NCBI GenBank assembly: GCA_006386115.1
Contig: VFIW01000072.1
Location: 124,001-188,000 of the forward strand
Reading direction: 5' to 3'
Origin: Globisporangium splendens
Lineage: Eukaryota > Oomycota > Peronosporomycetes > Pythiales > Pythiaceae
DNA length: 64,000 nucleotides
Shown: in pieces, positions 20,985-32,608 of the stretch
Layout of the letters: every line of letters starts with the position of its first letter
How positions within the stretch are numbered: the stretch's first letter is position 1
The notes under the pieces: generated by a model
Database searches by the model: none
What the model was told of the DNA's origin: nothing
The model's input: the letters and a program-made list of their open reading frames with translations, nothing else
Translations under genes and position numbers: made by a program

Positions 20985-22787
20985 ATGCCCAACGACAGAG
21001 GTGCTGCACGCGCGATGGCGCCTTTGATGGCTGCGCGCGTGGTCTGCCAGGTCCACTCGGTCGTGTCTGCGCTGCCGCACGTCACCTCACTCGTCAGCGC
21101 GTTCGTGGACTACGCACTGCCGCGCTTCTGGAGCATCCCGCGTGCCAGTGCACGGACGACAATGACCGATTTGCGGCTGCTGGAGCGGCTCCACGCGCAC
21201 GAGCCGCCAGACATGGACCGGTACTATCGAATGCATCTTTTCAGCAAGGCGCTGGTGAACGCCGTTCGAGCAGACAACCTGGAGGTCGCGACGTGGCTGC
21301 GCACAGTGTACTGCCGAGAAGGGCTCGCGGGGAACGCGATGATCCAAGCTGCGCGGTGCGGCAATGTGCGCATGCTCGAGTGGCTCGCACAGAATTGTGG
21401 CGACGCGATATTGTGGAGCTGGGAGTTCATGGATGAGGCTGCGCTGGGTGGACACCTCGATGCCGTCGTATGGCTCGACAGTCATCCGCAGAATCCAGGC
21501 TGCTCGCGCTGCGCACTGGACAATGCGGCACGAAACGGTCATGCTCGCGTGGTTGAGTGGCTGCAGACCCACAAACCCGAGGTTGCGTCGGCGAATGCGC
21601 TCCAGATGGCCATCATGCACGGCCACCAGGAGGTCGCACAGTATTTGCACGCACACGGTCATCGCCTCGAGAATTCGGTCGCGATGGACTTTGTGGCTCG
21701 CGATGGCAACTTGGAGCTCCTGGAATGGGTGCACGCGCACTCAGTCGCAGGATGTTCGGAGAATGCGATGAACTACGCAGCGGCGAACGGACATTTGCGC
21801 GTCGTACAGTGGCTGCATACGCATCGTTCAGAAGGATGCAACCCGGATGCGATGGATTGCGCTGCAGCGGCAGGTCACTTGGACATTGTCCAGTGGCTCC
21901 ACGCGAATCGACACGAAGGCTGTACGTCGCAGGCGATGGACGGCGCGGCCGAAAATGGCCACCTCGAAGTGGTGCAGTGGCTGCATGCCCATCGATCCGA
22001 AGGTTGCACGACACGCGCCATGGATCTCGCAGCACTAAACGGTCACTTTGAAGTGCTCAAGTGGCTGCATGCCAACCGAACTGAAGGGTGGTCTGTGAAT
22101 GCTATGGATAATGCTGCTGCTCGCGGTCATCTGCACATCGTGGAGTGGTTGCATGGCATCCAAACATCAGGGCGTGAAGGTGCCACGACGGGTGCTATGG
22201 ACTGTGCAGCCAGCAATGGTCATTTGGAGGTCGTGAAGTGGCTGCACCACCACCGCCGTGAAGGAAGTACACAGGCTGCCATGGATATGGCAGCTACCAA
22301 TGGTCACTTGGAGACTGTGAAATGGCTTCACGCTAACCGTTCGGAAGGGTGCACGACGGACGCAATGGACTGTGCAGCGCGCTACAATCACATTGACGTC
22401 GTCCAGTGGCTTCATGCGAATCGCGTCGAGGGGTGCACGACGGAAGCGATGGACCAAGCAGGCTCGCTGGAGGTGCTCAAGTGGCTGCACAACAATCGGC
22501 ACGAAGGATGCACTACCATGGCGATGGATGGAGCGGCACAAGATGGGAAGTTCTTGAACTTGTTGTTCTTGCATAGACATGTTCACACTGGGTGCACAGC
22601 GATGGCGGTGTGCATGGCCGCGATTAGTAAGCACCTCGAGATCTGTCTGTGGCTGAACGAGCATTATCCCGAGCACGTGAACCTTGACCGCTTGCGGATT
22701 GAACTCCCAGCGAATGCCGCTGTGTTGCAACTGATCAATCAGCAGACCGTGGGCCCTGGAAGAAAGCGACGACGTATTGAGCCGTGA
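20985..22787 (+). CDS. Ankyrin-repeat protein, intact member of a local family
   Basis: Intronless, 600 residues from MPNDRG; the frame is open 27 codons further up, but this ATG fits the start of the hydrophobic N-terminal segment and the pseudogene comparison. Residues of about 15-60 form a helical segment (VVSALPHVTSLVSAFVDYALP) seen in oomycete ankyrin proteins. From about residue 85 on are degenerate ankyrin repeats. The C-terminal half has about ten copies of a 28-residue unit AMD-AA-NGHLEVV-WLHAHRSEGCTT. One unit (AMDQAGSLEVLKWLHNN) is three residues short. The tail GRKRRRIEP is basic, NLS-like. The function is a protein-binding scaffold; no enzymatic domain is visible. Three broken copies lie in this window. 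Confidence 0.85.
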   Translation: MPNDRGAARAMAPLMAARVVCQVHSVVSALPHVTSLVSAFVDYALPRFWSIPRASARTTMTDLRLLERLHAHEPPDMDRYYRMHLFSKALVNAVRADNLEVATWLRTVYCREGLAGNAMIQAARCGNVRMLEWLAQNCGDAILWSWEFMDEAALGGHLDAVVWLDSHPQNPGCSRCALDNAARNGHARVVEWLQTHKPEVASANALQMAIMHGHQEVAQYLHAHGHRLENSVAMDFVARDGNLELLEWVHAHSVAGCSENAMNYAAANGHLRVVQWLHTHRSEGCNPDAMDCAAAAGHLDIVQWLHANRHEGCTSQAMDGAAENGHLEVVQWLHAHRSEGCTTRAMDLAALNGHFEVLKWLHANRTEGWSVNAMDNAAARGHLHIVEWLHGIQTSGREGATTGAMDCAASNGHLEVVKWLHHHRREGSTQAAMDMAATNGHLETVKWLHANRSEGCTTDAMDCAARYNHIDVVQWLHANRVEGCTTEAMDQAGSLEVLKWLHNNRHEGCTTMAMDGAAQDGKFLNLLFLHRHVHTGCTAMAVCMAAISKHLEICLWLNEHYPEHVNLDRLRIELPANAAVLQLINQQTVGPGRKRRRIEP

Positions 22788-23758
22788 TTCACAACCAACG
22801 AACTGTGCAAAAGCAACGTTGCAGCGCAATATGTTGCTTTTTAGAGAGTACCCATTTCGTTGTGGCTGATGACATGCACAGATCATCACTCGCCGTCTAC
22901 CTGACAATTGCTGCTTCAGACGATAGTAGCTTTCTTCTCGTCGTTCAAACAGACTAAATGGTAAGCGGCTCATCTGCTGTTTTGAGGCACACTGGTAATC
23001 TCTGCTGACGTAGCATTCGCTCCCAGAAGTTTAGCACCGAGCAGCAGCTTTGATCTTAATGCTGAGGTGTGTGGTGACTTATGAACTCACTGTTGATGGC
23101 CAAGGCAGTTTAAGTGGGCATACGAAGGCGTGGTTGTGAGATCTGAAGACGTAAGTAACCTACTTCCTAGCACCACGGACGTCAAGGCCACTGCTGTTTC
23201 TGTGAAGCAGGTAGATTTGGTTGTCGTCTGAAATCACCTGGCCGCCGACTTCATTCAAGACGTTGCGGCTCTGGTATCCGAAAACGCCAGTCTGTCCTGC
23301 TCGCTTGCCGTTGAGTGTATCTATCAGCAGCTGCCTGGTTGAGGATCAACCCTCAGACAAGCAGTGGGTTGGGCTAACGAATGGACCGAACAGATTGCCA
23401 CGAAGTCGTCTGAAAAATGACCAAAGCCCCTCGAACCGAGTCCATTTCGGTCTGTCTGAAATCCTTTCATCCTATTTGAGCATTCTTTATGTGAATGTAC
23501 CACCACAGTGCTTTGATTCTGTTGATCTCATCTGCTTCCTCTAGAACCAAAATCAAACATGCGCACTTTTCCTGTGACTTCTTCACCTTGTTTTGACACA
23601 CTCTCCAAAGTTCCAACGCGGTTTGGTAAATGAGGTCCGCATTCCACATTGCAGTGGGGGCGGAAGAACTCGTGGAAACCTGCATCCAGCTGTTCGCAAA
23701 TTCGCCACCGACCAAAGAGCTCCGTCCGCGCACGCGTGTATCAAGAGCCCTGTACGCG
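22788..23758. other. Intergenic region upstream of the HPS5-like gene
   Basis: No gene recognised. TCCGCATTCCACATTGC at about 23635 resembles the oomycete initiator (YCAYTYY followed by CAWTT) about 120 bp before the ATG at 23759. Confidence 0.45.
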
Positions 23759-26700
23759 ATGCCGCCCAGCGAGAGTGGCGCCGCGGCGCTCGCCAACTCG
23801 GCGTCGTCCGCCGCCGCCGTCGCCGCTGCGCCGCCGCGCGCCAAGCCGCTGCTGCACTACAAGGACCTCGGGCTCTCCACGCAGAACCGCAAGATCAAGT
23901 TCACGAGCGTTCACGCGTCCGAGAACTTCCTGGCATGCGGGTGCGTTTAATCTCTTTGAAGTGTATGTGGTGGAAGCGCTGGTGTGGTTAATGCCCTTGT
24001 GTGGATGTGTTGGTGTGCGTGACGACAACGAAATAGAACGAATGCTGGGAGCGTGTATCTGTACGCGACGACGGCGGCGCGCACAACCGCTGATGCCGGC
24101 GATGCGCGCACGCGAAATTTTCCGTCAAAGTACCACTTGGTGAAGATGATCACGCCGCCGAGCAATGACCGTGTTGGCGTCGCGTGTTTGAGTATCTGTC
24201 CGATGCAAAAGCATCTCGTTGTCGGCACGATGCGGGGCGTCGTATACGGCTTGCAGCTCTCGGATTACAACAAGATTGGCGAGAAAGTGGAGTTTTCCCA
24301 TGATTTCCACAATGTGTGTGCTGATATTTAAAACCATCGCAGCAGATGCACAGAGAAGAGAGGGTACTGACACTGGTGTTTGCATTGTGTGTGTGTGTGC
24401 ATGCATCAGGGATTTCCGATCACTTGCTTTTTGTGGGATAAACTGGGTCATCGCTTGTTTTCCGCATGCAATGCGGGGCTCGTTTGCCAAACCGTGCTTC
24501 GTGCCGGTATGTCTGCGATTTTTGGAAGCGCCGACACCGAGTTGTTGCTCAAAGAGGAGACTGGAATCGTTCAGGTATGGTTGTTGCATGTGCTTCCGTC
24601 GTAAACATGGGAGTAGCTGATCTTGCCATGCGTACGTGCCGTTATAGTTAGATATGACAAAGTCCGGTCGATCGGACATTCTGTTGGTCTCCTCGCAATT
24701 GCGCGTGTTGTTGTTGAACCTCACGTCAAGTGATGGCAGTGCCGTTCAGGTACGTGTCGGTCTCTGTCCATCGTTTCCTGGCGATTGCGTAATTGGAATA
24801 GAGAGTAAACAAGGAGCACTGTGGTTGCGTTGCGATTAGATTGGGACGAAAGTCCGCCAAGGAAGCTATGGCGCGTGCTTTTTCACCAGTTACGACGACG
24901 ATTCCATTGATCCAGCGAAGAAGCGAGAAAACAAAGTGTTCTCGTCTCGTCCGGGACGTCGTGTGTGGATCGCAGACCCACAATCTGGTACGGTGTCGTC
25001 CACGATCAAGTTTTCGCTTGCGAAGAACCCAAGCGAGTTTCTTCAGAACCCTGGATGTGCATTGGAAGAAGGTACTGAACGTGTGTGTGTAAGTGCGTTC
25101 TCTGCGCTGGGAGGAGGCCAACGTATGTGTGTCTGTAATGTAGGCATCCAGCCTCGCAATCTCACCATCAACAAGCTCAGTCTTTTCCAGTTTATCCAGG
25201 ACGCGCCGTATGTGCCGGAGGAATACAGGTCCAGGAATGCGCTTCTTGTGAGCTGGAACATTGGGTCGAGCGTGCTTTTCTTCCTTGATCCGATTGCCGT
25301 GGAAATCGTGGAATGGCACCTTGACCTCGGCATCATCCACGATCTAAAGGTACTGCGATTGCGACCAATAGTCATGTAACAATTGTGCTTTAACACATGG
25401 TTTCTTTCTTGCCGTACAGATTATGAACGAGTCCATACTGGTTGTTCTTCACGGTGAGAGTCCGAAAGTGTCAATGATTCAATCCTGTTCCGCTCGCCAA
25501 TTTGTGGATATCTATGCTGCAAACGACATCAAGAAGTCTGTGCAGGTGAGTTAGACTTCTAGAATGCTGCATTACAATTTCTTGGACAAGCTGATTAAAT
25601 GGAGATTGTGTTTTGTTAGCTCGCAATCGAATTCAGCATGAATGACGCGTCGTTACTTGGCGCGTTACGCACAGAATGGATCAAGCTAACCGGAGAAACC
25701 CAAGACCCAGAAGACCAAAAGATCCTGGAATCACTGGATGCGCTGTACGAAAATGCGAAATCGCTAGAAGAGCAGCACTTGTCAGCTCACGAGATTGAGC
25801 AATCAAAGTCCGGAATTCAGCCACTTCAAGTCATCTTCAAGCACCGTCCTCAGCAGCAAGGGAATGGCTCGGATCCTGCAGGGTCTCTTATGTCATCTTC
25901 TGGATCTCTAGAAGACAAATCGATCACGTTGGCAACAGGGAGCTCTCTTCACAAGCAAGTCGAGTATTTTGATGTCCTAGCACCCTCGTTTCAGTCATAC
26001 TCGAAGAGTATCTATACCCCAGACGGCTCGACGATCGAGGCTTGCATGGTCGATATCAACGAGCTGTCTCGCAATCAGCCTGTTATTCGAGATGATTTCC
26101 GCGAGTCCTACCTGGAAGAGCTGATGGAAGAGGTAAAGAAGTTCGAGCAAAGTCGGAGTGAAGACAATTACATCCCTGGTCTGAACTTGAAAGGCAGCTC
26201 TCGTGCAGCCGCGAAGGCATTTTCCACGTTTCTGCCAAACACAAGTATGCTGACAAGCTTAATGGACCCCTCCTCGATTGCGCAAAGCTTCGGTCGAGCG
26301 CAGATGCCAAGTATGTTTGGCGAGTATTCGGATGAGAATGACCCAATAGTGCTTGATCCAGATCCTCGGCTGCTTCGAAGAACCTACTCGAGACACATTA
26401 CTAGCCACGATGCAGCGCACGAGTACTCGGTTTTACGTATTGCTATGTCGTCGAAGGGTGAAGCTGACGAAGGGAACTTGGACGCAGAAGTATTGCTGGA
26501 AGCCATTTCAATGGACATTTGGGATTCGAACCTCAAGTACACGTCAAATCTTCCGCTCAGCCAGCAACTGAATCTTCCTGAAGATGATACCAGTATCTCG
26601 GAATCGAACGAAACCTTAACGGGCGATAGCAAGAATCACGAATATGCTGTGCAAGATCGTTTGACGAAGAGGAAATTTGACGCCCAGCCTCAAGATGTAC

Positions 26701-29182
26701 CAAGGATCCAAAGAGAATTTGTGAAGTCAAAATCAGAAATCATCCGTGACTTGACGTTACAACCACCTGGAATTCCAAACTCCCGCTTGCAATCAATGAG
26801 CTCGAAACAAAAGGGATTCTTGGTTGATTCGGTGTCTCCAAACCCTGCGCGTGCTTCTCAGCGTGCGTTGCAAAAGTACATTGGAGCGACATCGAGTTGC
26901 GAGGTGAAGAGGAAATGCATGGTGGGTGGCCACTTGGCGCTCTCTCCAGAATTGGAGCCTGTCCTCAAGCGGGAAGTTGTCGAGCTGGTTGCCGAGTTAC
27001 AGTCTGCTGCTGCTACGGCGGAGAAAACCAAGAAATTAACGCAGCGACTGTGGCCAGCAGCTGGTATCACGAGAGTATGTGCATGCTTGACAAGTTTGTA
27101 CTTGTTCCAAGGAGATATCGCACAAGTTCAGTCCACAATCGCCTCGTGGCTGAGTTGTTTTGATCCGACAGCCACGCCGGGTGAGCAGAGTTTGAGCCCG
27201 GTTGCGCCGAAATCAAACAATGGAGTCAAGATGTCTTCACTCGTCACAGGATTTGCACGTGGTGAAGCGTTGGTTGATGGAGATGGTCTGCCGCTGACTC
27301 GAGGAGATTGGAATCTGGTGCGCGTGATGGTTTCGATATACTTTGCTGTTTGCGCAGCTGGACACAGGCTGCATGTTCGTCCTTCGGATGCAGAAACACA
27401 GTCCGCTTCAGCTGGCCGCGCTAAACGGTATACGTATGAAATGGGCATCGAACTGGATTTGGAGGAGCGCTTCAACTGGGCAGACGACGACACTTCAGGA
27501 GACTTGTGCGAAAACACGATACTGCATGCCCCGAAGCTGTGGACTTCTGAAGAGGCTGAAGCATTTGTAAACAAGTATGGTGCCTACCTGAACCCAGAAC
27601 TGGCTGCCGAGGTCTGTAATTTGCGACTGTTTTCAGATGCCCTGAACTTGGTCTTGGATCGAGCTGTTTCCAGCCCCGAAATGTCGGACACTTGCGATGA
27701 AGTTGTCAACTTTGTTGCCGAGAAGGAAATCGAAAAGGCGATCGCTACGCTGAAAGATCGTGATTCCATTTGCATTTTGCTTCATCTACTTGATGTGCTG
27801 CTGAAGAAATGCCCAGAAGAAACGATCGAAATATGTGTGGGCAAGTACCCTGTGCTGTACCCTTGGAATGTGGAGCGCTCTCTTTTTGGTGCAAAAATCA
27901 ACTGGAGTGATCAAGAAAGTAAAGGAGAGTTATTTAAGCCAGAGAGTGTTCTCCAGACATCGAAGTACTTCCGGTATCTGGTTCGTCTCTTGGAAGAGAA
28001 GAGTGACAAGGCTGGAAAAGATGCTTTGATCGTCAACCGCTGTCTTCAATTGTGCTTCGGAGGTGTCAAAGTCGTCGGGAAGCTTTTTGAAGAAGGCGGT
28101 CGGAATGGTCTCGCCTCGTGGGTATCATCAATCGTTCGCCAGCCGGAGAGATTTTGCTTTGATCACCTCAAATGCTGGACGCTTTTCGTCAAAAACCATT
28201 TATTGGAAGGACTTTTGGAGCTTGTACTGATTTCCCTGAAATCCCAGAAAACGCGAGAGCGTGGCTACAAAGAATTGCATGAGCTGGTTGCTGTAATCGT
28301 GCGAAAGAAGCAACTTCGAACTTTGGAGAGCGTGTTTCAAAGGGTGTCCAAGCTGGAAACGTGTGCAGAAGAAGCCCTTCTGAAAGTGCTTAGCCAGGTA
28401 GAGACATGCATCTCCAAAGACAACCACAACGAGGAACTCAGCTCTACCGTCATCTACGCGCTGCTGAACTCGACCAGTTTGCAATACGGAATGCATCTTT
28501 TGTCCCAGTACCCGCTGCTCTTTGCCGCGACACCGCTGTCCATGTACCACACGATTGTCGAGAATCATGTCCTCACGAAGCGGCAGATGCATGAAGTGAA
28601 CCAGATGCTTGAAGTAGTCGATACTCACGTGTGGTCATCTTACAAGGATGCGTCGTCTGGCGCTGGGATATCCTTTGCACCACAGATATCTGCGATTCTA
28701 GATTTGGAAATCGGTGCATTGCGACCAGGAATCGACGAGAAGAGTTTCGACATTTGGAAGGCGAAATGCAATCAATACGAAAACGAGCTTCGAGAGCACG
28801 GCGAGCAGCACAATGCAGCCAAGGTTGTGTTCCCTAGCGACGGCAAAACCAGCAAGAGCAGTGTTACGGGTTCGCAATCTTTCTCATGCCGGTCGTTTGA
28901 GTACAGAAACAGCGACTGGGGTGGTGAGGTCCAACTTCACGATTCGACATGTGCATCCTGTGAACTTCCTGTGGTTCTGATTGCCGACGGTAGGAAAATA
29001 TCTGTATTGAGCTCGTTGTTTGCTGATGTGTTACTGACCTGCTTTTCTGTTGCGCCACAGACAATTCCAACCTTGACGTGGTGCTGCTTCCTTGCGGCCA
29101 CGCTTTCCACAATACGTGTCTCGAAGACCACTCGTGCCCAATTTGCCTGGAAGAAAACTTCGCGACCCTCGATTGGTGTTGA
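23759..29182 (+). CDS. HPS5: HPS5-like BLOC-2 subunit with C-terminal RING-H2 finger
   Basis: Nine exons: 23759-23940, 24052-24313, 24410-24574, 24648-24749, 24840-25071, 25144-25349, 25420-25545, 25620-28989 and 29061-29182. All junctions are GT-AG and in frame, giving 1588 residues. The N-terminal ~450 residues form a WD40-type propeller whose blades match HPS5 (FLWDKLGHRLFSACNAGLV, QGSYGACFF, SRPGRRVWI). The long middle is helical-repeat, with a low-complexity acidic stretch. The C-terminus carries CASC, then CGHAFHNTC and CPIC, split by the last 71-bp intron, a RING-H2 zinc finger. HPS5 with HPS3 and HPS6 forms BLOC-2, which guides cargo to lysosome-related organelles. As far as I know the animal protein lacks a RING, so a Vps8/Vps41-like relative remains possible. 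Confidence 0.8.
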
Positions 29183-29313
29183 GTGCGTTGTATAGATTTT
29201 TTTGTCGTTGTATTAATGCAGTTTGGGTTGTTAGCTTTGTTTCGGGATCTACTTATCTGTCTGTCACAGCAACACTAACTTGTGACAAAGAGAGAGAAAA
29301 AGCAACGTCTCAC

Positions 29314-32300
29314 TCACGGATGTTGCTCGGTCGGCGCCAGGAAGCCAGCATGCCTCAAAAAGGCCACAAGCGCTTGCTTCTCTCGCTCGTGGAAATTCTT
29401 GTTGTGTCCGCAATGGAGAGGTAATAAATAGCCGAGCTGGGCGTCTCCAGTGTTGATGATTCGCGGCAGTTCGGGTGCAGCAGCAGCAAACTTTCCTCCA
29501 TCACTACTGGACGAGAGTCGCTTTTCGTCCAGCTGCTTCCATCGTCGTTGCAGAGAATCGAACAGATACTCAACCATCAACACCAGGAACCCAATGTCAA
29601 AATCGAATTTCACCGTCGGGTGCTGCTCCGCAAGTTGCTGGAGCATTGAGTGGACTTGGCCAATCGACACGGGAACGATCGAGATCCCCTGGCGCTCGAA
29701 AGGGTCGACCGAGTACAGATTCCGGCGGCCAGGAGACACACGACCTCCCCACACGAGCAGCGACGCTGTCCACGCGCGAATTTTATCATGACCTCCGCTC
29801 TCGGCAGCCTGCAGCAGTGTTTGACCACAGTACCCGTCCATACACGCCAGCTGCATCCAGACGACGGCGAGCAGCTCTTCTGGGAAGTTCAGTGGCCGGT
29901 CGCTCGATAAGACACTTTGATGCTCGCCCACAGACCCTCCTTTCGCCTCATTGTTTGCTACGTCTTGCTCCGATTGCACCGATATTGAAACGTGGCTGGA
30001 GTTTGCCGCTTTATCCGCCCCGCTCTCTGGTTCCGCAGCTGCTTTGTCATTGTTCTCGGCGCTGTCACGTCTCGCTGTGTACTTCAGCGCTCGTCCAGCG
30101 ATGGACATTATGGCTTCACTGAATCGACGCACCATCTCCTCTGTCAACGGACCACCAAGCTGCGGTCGACTGTCAGCCTCGCTGCTGCGGCGCACACTCG
30201 GCGAGCTTCCTGTCCACGGACTGAGCGACAACGGAAGCCAATCGGGTATCGCTGTCGCGAAATCGCCCAATATCGACAGGTTCTTTTGGTTTTCGGGTTC
30301 ACCTAGCGGCGGAGGCATATCAAAAGCTTGCTCGTCCAGTTCAACGCGAAGCGCAACACCGGATTTCAGGGATGCGGCATCGTGAATGATCTCGTCGCAA
30401 GGATCCGAGCAGAGCAGCTTTGGGCACTGCGCACGAAGGTAGTTGCTCGCGTTGTCCGTTTGCCATCGCGTCAGGAGATTGACGGCATTGCCAGCCCAGG
30501 AGGCGACAAGGCGTTGCGCGAGTGCCGGCAAGTTTGCAAATGTTCTGTCAGCCACCAGAACATCCACATCTTTCGAGTGACTAGCGAGATACGTTGCCAC
30601 CAACCCCTGCGATTTAGAAATGGAAGCGAAGAAAGTGCAAGAAGGTAAGTATTGCGCTTGCTATCATTATGACATCCTGAGACTTTGAACATACCCCAAT
30701 TGATTCGCCGTGGACAGCAACCTTTTTGACACCACGTTGCACCTTCAAGTACTCGACGATCGCCAGACCATCCATGTTGTGCTCGTAAGGCGATGGCGAG
30801 CCCTTGTTGCGCCCATATCCGCGGTAGTTGTAGATCAGCACATGGCAGTCGAGCTCGGTGTAAAACTTGATCCAGTCCATCTGCAAGTGGTGAAACTCGT
30901 ACAAGCCGCCGTTCGGGTTGCAAATGATGACAGCGGGCCGATCGGCGGTCGCGCCGCTCTTCGCAGGCAGAAACATCGAGTCAATCTGGTGGTTTCGGTA
31001 CCCCGTGATCCACACCTGCTCGCCTTTCTAGTAAAATGCAGAAAACAGACATCGAATCTGTGCAGGTGAGTACACAACGAGCGCGTGCCAAAGCATGCAA
31101 CGACAACAATAACGTACAAAGCGGATCGACATGTCTGCGCGCATGAGATCCAAGTTGGTGATCGTGTCCACGTCTTTCGGCTTGCGCTGGCAGAGCTGCT
31201 TGAGGATCCACGACGCGTCTTTCTTCGTCTAGGTTCAAGTGCAAACGGACGGGACACAAACAACGTTTACAGAATGAACGAATCATTCTCCCAAACAATA
31301 TCGTCCGCTCACCTCTGTTGTGGGGAGTCCAACCAGGTGCACAGCTTCCTGCAGCCGCTGGGTGTTCAATACAAAGGGTGGCAGCAGTTTGTCTGCGACA
31401 TCGTCGATCCCAGGTCGTACACCAGTCTTTTTCGGGAGAAAAATCTGCTGGCGTTTCGTTTCAAAATCTTTGGTCGTGGCGTCACAGAGTTCGATGCAAT
31501 GCGCTGCGATTGATGTCGAGTAGCACGCGAGCAAGTCGCGCATCACTGAGAGCAGCACCTTCCCATTTGGACCCAATTGGTCGTCTTTCTCGACCATCTC
31601 GAGCGACTTCATCGTCGGCAAGAGCAGCGTGTCCTTGGAGAACACGAAGTTCTGGTACGCCTGCATGAAGCGCAATCGCTTCGTCGCGCTCAGATCCGTT
31701 TCACCGAGCACGCTTGCGAGCTCGTTCGCTGCTTCGACAAACATGAGCAATCGGCGCTTCGTGAGCCTCGCAAAGTTGGCTTCCCCGTCGCGAATCACCA
31801 GATCCAATTGGCCCGGGTACGCCAGCAGCGACGTCACCTTGCGCAGCACCCAGACCACCGAGAGCAGCAGCAGGAGCAGCAGCCCCGGCTTCGTCGTCAC
31901 TTCCGAGATGAGTCCGAAGATGAAGCTGCCATATCCAGCACAATATCAGCCATTGACAAGTCCTCAATATGCAAAAGCGCCTGCTTGTTCCGACGTACCC
32001 GATGGTAACGAACGCCGTGTTGGCCGCCAGGAACACCACCATGGACAGCAGTGGATTCTATATATACACACACACACACACAAACGACAGCGCATTCAGT
32101 CGTCACCCATCGCTGCCATTAAAGCCACAGACATGACACCATCGACGCACCAACACGATTAAGCGCCATGGGAACCACAACTGGTGCGCGAGCGACGGCG
32201 CTGGTCCCTGCTCCGCATCCTACACAGACTACCGTGAGCCACAAGCGTCCACACACACACACACATACAGAGGCAGATAGAAGAGCTGTAGACGCACATG

Positions 32301-32372
32301 CGAGTCGCTGTGGCCGTGGCTGTGGCCGCATTGGCATGCGTCGGCGGCGTCGACCTCCACGACCGCCGTCAT
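29314..32372 (-). CDS. Membrane-anchored alpha/beta hydrolase (ABHD-like)
   Basis: Minus-strand exons 32372-32298, 32180-32151, 32057-31999, 31925-31313, 31228-31118, 31027-30695 and 30606-29314 give 837 residues in one frame. The first exon is the least certain; it encodes a Cys/His-rich CQCGHSHGHSDSH. Two or three membrane helices follow (LIVLNPLLSMVVFLAANTAF; KPGLLLLLLLSVVWVL). The hydrolase starts near residue 295: oxyanion-side CNPNGGLYEF, LIYNYRGYGRNKGSP, nucleophile HGESIGG across the last intron, acid in CSDPCDEII, and histidine in LPLHCGHNKNFHE. The Ser-Asp-His set looks complete. Substrate is unknown (acyl-protein or lipid by family). An ~150-residue Ser/Ala-rich insert lies between acid and His. 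It is convergent with the HPS5-like gene, 131 bp apart. Confidence 0.82.
32058..32083. repeat. TA/CA microsatellite in a hydrolase intron
   Basis: TATATA followed by (CA)n, lying in the short intron between two hydrolase exons and just before the acceptor. Confidence 0.7.
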
Positions 32373-32608
32373 TTCTCCTGATGGCGCTTGTGTGGGGGAA
32401 GACAAGGAAACAAACAGACGATATAGGACAGGGTCTAATTTTAGAAAACGGAACCTATAAACAGAGAAAGGAGTTTATAGGTATAATTATAGCCAATAGT
32501 ACGCGAGTATAGGTTACAGCTGCTTAGCCAATCAAAGCGTCGGATTCGCGAGCCAAACTGTGGCAATAGCGCATGACAATCGTATGGAATCGAGGCAACT
32601 GTTTGGAA

